This document shows positions 5,758-6,886 of a stretch of DNA of 6,886 bases, in pieces. The translations under genes were made by a program, and so were the position numbers. The DNA comes from Acidobacteriota bacterium. GTDB taxonomy: Bacteria; Acidobacteriota; Terriglobia; Terriglobales; Acidobacteriaceae. The stretch lies in NCBI GenBank assembly GCA_021841795.1, contig JAKCDN010000164.1, forward strand, positions 1 through 6,886, written 5' to 3'. The notes beneath the pieces are model-generated. The model saw only the letters and a program-made list of their open reading frames with translations, was not told where the DNA came from and ran no database searches. Every line of letters begins with the position of its first letter. Positions within the stretch are counted from its first letter, which is position 1.

Positions 5758-6582
5758 GTGAACAGGATCAGGATCGCGGCAAGAATGCGTCCGGTGGTGA
5801 GTTTCGCCGCCGCGGTCCTTCTTTTGTCTCTGGCAGCCGCCGGAGCAGACGCGCAGAGGCGAGCCGGAGCCTGGCCAGCCGCCATACGGGTGGGCATGGG
5901 CCAGAACCGCGGACCGGGCTTCAGGGCGCCGAATCCTCAGCGGCAAAACCAGAACCGGCAGCGGCAATATCAAAATCCCCAGCGGCAGAATCAGAACCTA
6001 CCCGGGCCGTACCAGAGCCCGCAGCAGGATATGGGAACGCGAGCGGCTCCTGGGTCCGCCTCGGGCGTTGGGACGCAGAACCCGGGATACAATCGACCGG
6101 GTTACACCAACACGGGCCACCCGGCCGATGCGGGCACCGGGATATCGCCGCCCGGACACCTGGGCGACTGGCTGAACAAGCATCAGGGACTGCCCCTGCC
6201 CCAGCAGGAGCAACTGCTGCACAGCGATCCAAGCTTTAACCGGCTGCCGCAGGCGCAACAGCAGCGACTGGTGCAGCAATTGCATGATCTGAACCAGATG
6301 ACGCCGGCGCAACGGCAACAGCGGCTGGCGCGCAACGAGATGCTGGAGCGGATGTCGCCGCAGCAGCAGTCGCAGGTACGCCAGGCAGGCCGCCGGTACC
6401 AGGCGCTGACGCCCGATCGGCAGGCGCAGGTGAAGCATGCATTTCAGGATCTGCGCTCGGTCCCGCTCGATCAGCGCGACACGGTGCTCAATTCAGCGCG
6501 CTATCAAAATGCCTTCACGCCGGACGAGCGCAATATACTTACGAACCTGCTGAGCGCGGAGCCGTATGAGCCGCCTCGATAG
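5758..6582 (+). CDS. Secreted Gln/Pro-rich protein with DUF3106-type C-terminal repeats
   Basis: The protein has 274 residues from a GTG start with a good ribosome binding site. A Sec signal peptide is clear: basic MNRIRIAARMR, a hydrophobic core at about 13-29 and a probable cut after A32 (ADA|Q). Residues 33-135 are Gln, Asn, Gly and Pro rich and look disordered. They include two 14-residue repeats starting NPQRQNQN at 59 and 73. Residues 145-270 are seven helical units of exactly 18 residues, each opening with a pattern such as MTPAQR, MSPQQQ, LTPDRQ or FTPDER, which is typical of DUF3106. The mature protein has no cysteine. The biochemical function of DUF3106 is unknown to me. It starts 38 nt after the anti-sigma stop, so it is probably in the same operon and acts in the periplasm. 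The LTPxQ-like repeats recall periplasmic stress proteins of the Spy/CpxP/ZraP kind, but homology is not shown. The stop is TAG at 6580-6582. Confidence 0.82.
   Translation: MNRIRIAARMRPVVSFAAAVLLLSLAAAGADAQRRAGAWPAAIRVGMGQNRGPGFRAPNPQRQNQNRQRQYQNPQRQNQNLPGPYQSPQQDMGTRAAPGSASGVGTQNPGYNRPGYTNTGHPADAGTGISPPGHLGDWLNKHQGLPLPQQEQLLHSDPSFNRLPQAQQQRLVQQLHDLNQMTPAQRQQRLARNEMLERMSPQQQSQVRQAGRRYQALTPDRQAQVKHAFQDLRSVPLDQRDTVLNSARYQNAFTPDERNILTNLLSAEPYEPPR
5932..6015 (+). repeat. Two tandem 42-nt coding repeats (14 residues each)
   Basis: Residues 59-72 and 73-86 of the DUF3106-like protein both begin NPQRQNQN and end YQ, and differ in the four residues before YQ. The DNA copies differ by several synonymous changes (AATCCTCAG against AATCCCCAG, for example). 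This is a small tandem duplication under protein-level conservation, in the Gln/Asn-rich, probably disordered part. Confidence 0.7.
6190..6567 (+). repeat. Seven in-register 18-residue (54-nt) coding repeats
   Basis: In the DUF3106-like protein, units begin at residues 145, 163, 181, 199, 217, 235 and 253, with no insertion or deletion between them. Each opens with a hydrophobic residue (L, L, M, M, L, V, F), usually followed by T, S or P, then P or L, then Q/E/R-rich positions, with a hydrophobic residue at unit position 9 or 10. The repeats are visible in the protein but strongly diverged at DNA level, so they are old rather than recent duplications. Confidence 0.75.
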
Positions 6583-6684
6583 CAAGGACGAAGAGGATTC
6601 CGGCCGCGATTGAGGCGGGATTTGCGGCGCAGCCGTCCGCAGAAGCAGGTTACGCATCCACAGCGGGAGGCGCGGAGGCGGAGG
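6583..6684. other. Short convergent intergenic region
   Basis: About 100 bp separate the stops of the DUF3106-like gene and the minus-strand SDR gene. Only a weak stem (TGCGG with CCGCA around 6620-6640) and a G/A-rich run near 6665-6684 are visible. There is no T-tract, so no clear intrinsic terminator can be called for either gene. Confidence 0.4.
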
Positions 6685-6886
6685 TTATTCCGGACTGACT
6701 TCCCGTTCGTGCGCGAGCATGGTCCGAAAATAATCGAGCGACCTTTGCAAGCCCTCCTTGAGCTGGATGCGCGGTTCCCAACCGAGCAGGGCGCGCGCCC
6801 GGGTAATTTCGGGACGGCGCCGGGTGGGGTCGTCCACGGGCAGATCGACGAAGCGCAGCTCGCTCTTCGAACCTGTTACCTCAAGC
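6685..6886 (-). CDS. C-terminal end of an SDR nucleotide-sugar enzyme (UDP-glucuronate decarboxylase/epimerase type), truncated by the window edge
   Basis: The minus strand gives 66 residues ending in TAA at 6685-6687. The frame enters from beyond the right edge and contains no start. It reads VDLPVDDPTRRRPEITRA, then LLGWEPRIQLKEGLQRSLDYFR, then a short acidic tail. The order DDP-RRRP-I-A-LLGWEP-hhLxEGLxxohxYFR is the hallmark C-terminus of extended SDR enzymes such as UDP-glucuronate decarboxylase (UDP-xylose synthase). These enzymes use NAD+ to make sugar donors for surface polysaccharide. The catalytic YxxxK and the Rossmann GxxGxxG lie outside the window, so the exact reaction is not certain. 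The gene is convergent with the sigma cluster and so is not part of that operon. Confidence 0.85.
   Translation of the reverse strand, partial: LEVTGSKSELRFVDLPVDDPTRRRPEITRARALLGWEPRIQLKEGLQRSLDYFRTMLAHEREVSPE

Noticed and set aside
5664..6239. Plus-strand frame of 191 residues overlapping the anti-sigma end and the DUF3106-like gene
   Set aside because: Its Ser/Ala/Pro/Glu-rich repeats are the out-of-frame image of the Q/N-rich repeats. The alternative frame has a signal peptide, a good ribosome binding site and a recognisable repeat family.

Overview
The window is GC-rich bacterial chromosome with ordinary, densely packed housekeeping and envelope genes. An AsmA-like protein, an ECF sigma factor followed by a zinc-finger (zf-HC2) anti-sigma factor and a Gln/Pro-rich DUF3106-type exported protein, plus a nucleotide-sugar SDR gene nearby, most resemble an Acidobacteriota (Terriglobia-like) genome. 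That placement rests on family resemblance only and is moderately confident. I see no insertion sequence, CRISPR array, phage gene or attachment site.

Left part (1-3605). The end of an unidentified plus-strand gene (stop at 148-150) faces a minus-strand pair. A large AsmA-family inner-membrane protein (3605 to 954) is followed after 23 nt by a HAD phosphatase (930 to 244). The two are probably co-transcribed. Neither start has a clear Shine-Dalgarno sequence.

Middle (3606-4497). A complete tRNA-Val gene with anticodon CAC and encoded CCA lies on the minus strand (4005 to 3931). It is flanked by two stretches without convincing protein genes. The left one holds a perfect 10-bp inverted repeat. 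The right one is probably the long leader of the sigma gene and holds a 7-bp hairpin.

Right part (4498-6582, plus strand). An ECF sigma factor is followed 43 nt later by its probable membrane-anchored zinc-finger anti-sigma factor, and 38 nt after that by a secreted DUF3106-like protein. The last gene is read from a GTG with a good ribosome binding site. The simplest reading is a cell-envelope signalling unit: sigma in the cytoplasm, anti-sigma across the inner membrane and the third protein in the periplasm. The C-terminal half of the third protein is built of seven units in an exact 18-residue register.

Right edge (6685-6886). The C-terminus of a minus-strand SDR nucleotide-sugar enzyme, of the UDP-glucuronate decarboxylase or epimerase type, runs off the window. 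It converges on the sigma cluster.

I found no clearly new system. The parts most worth a second look are the sigma/anti-sigma/DUF3106 trio, the 18-residue repeats and the long sigma leader.
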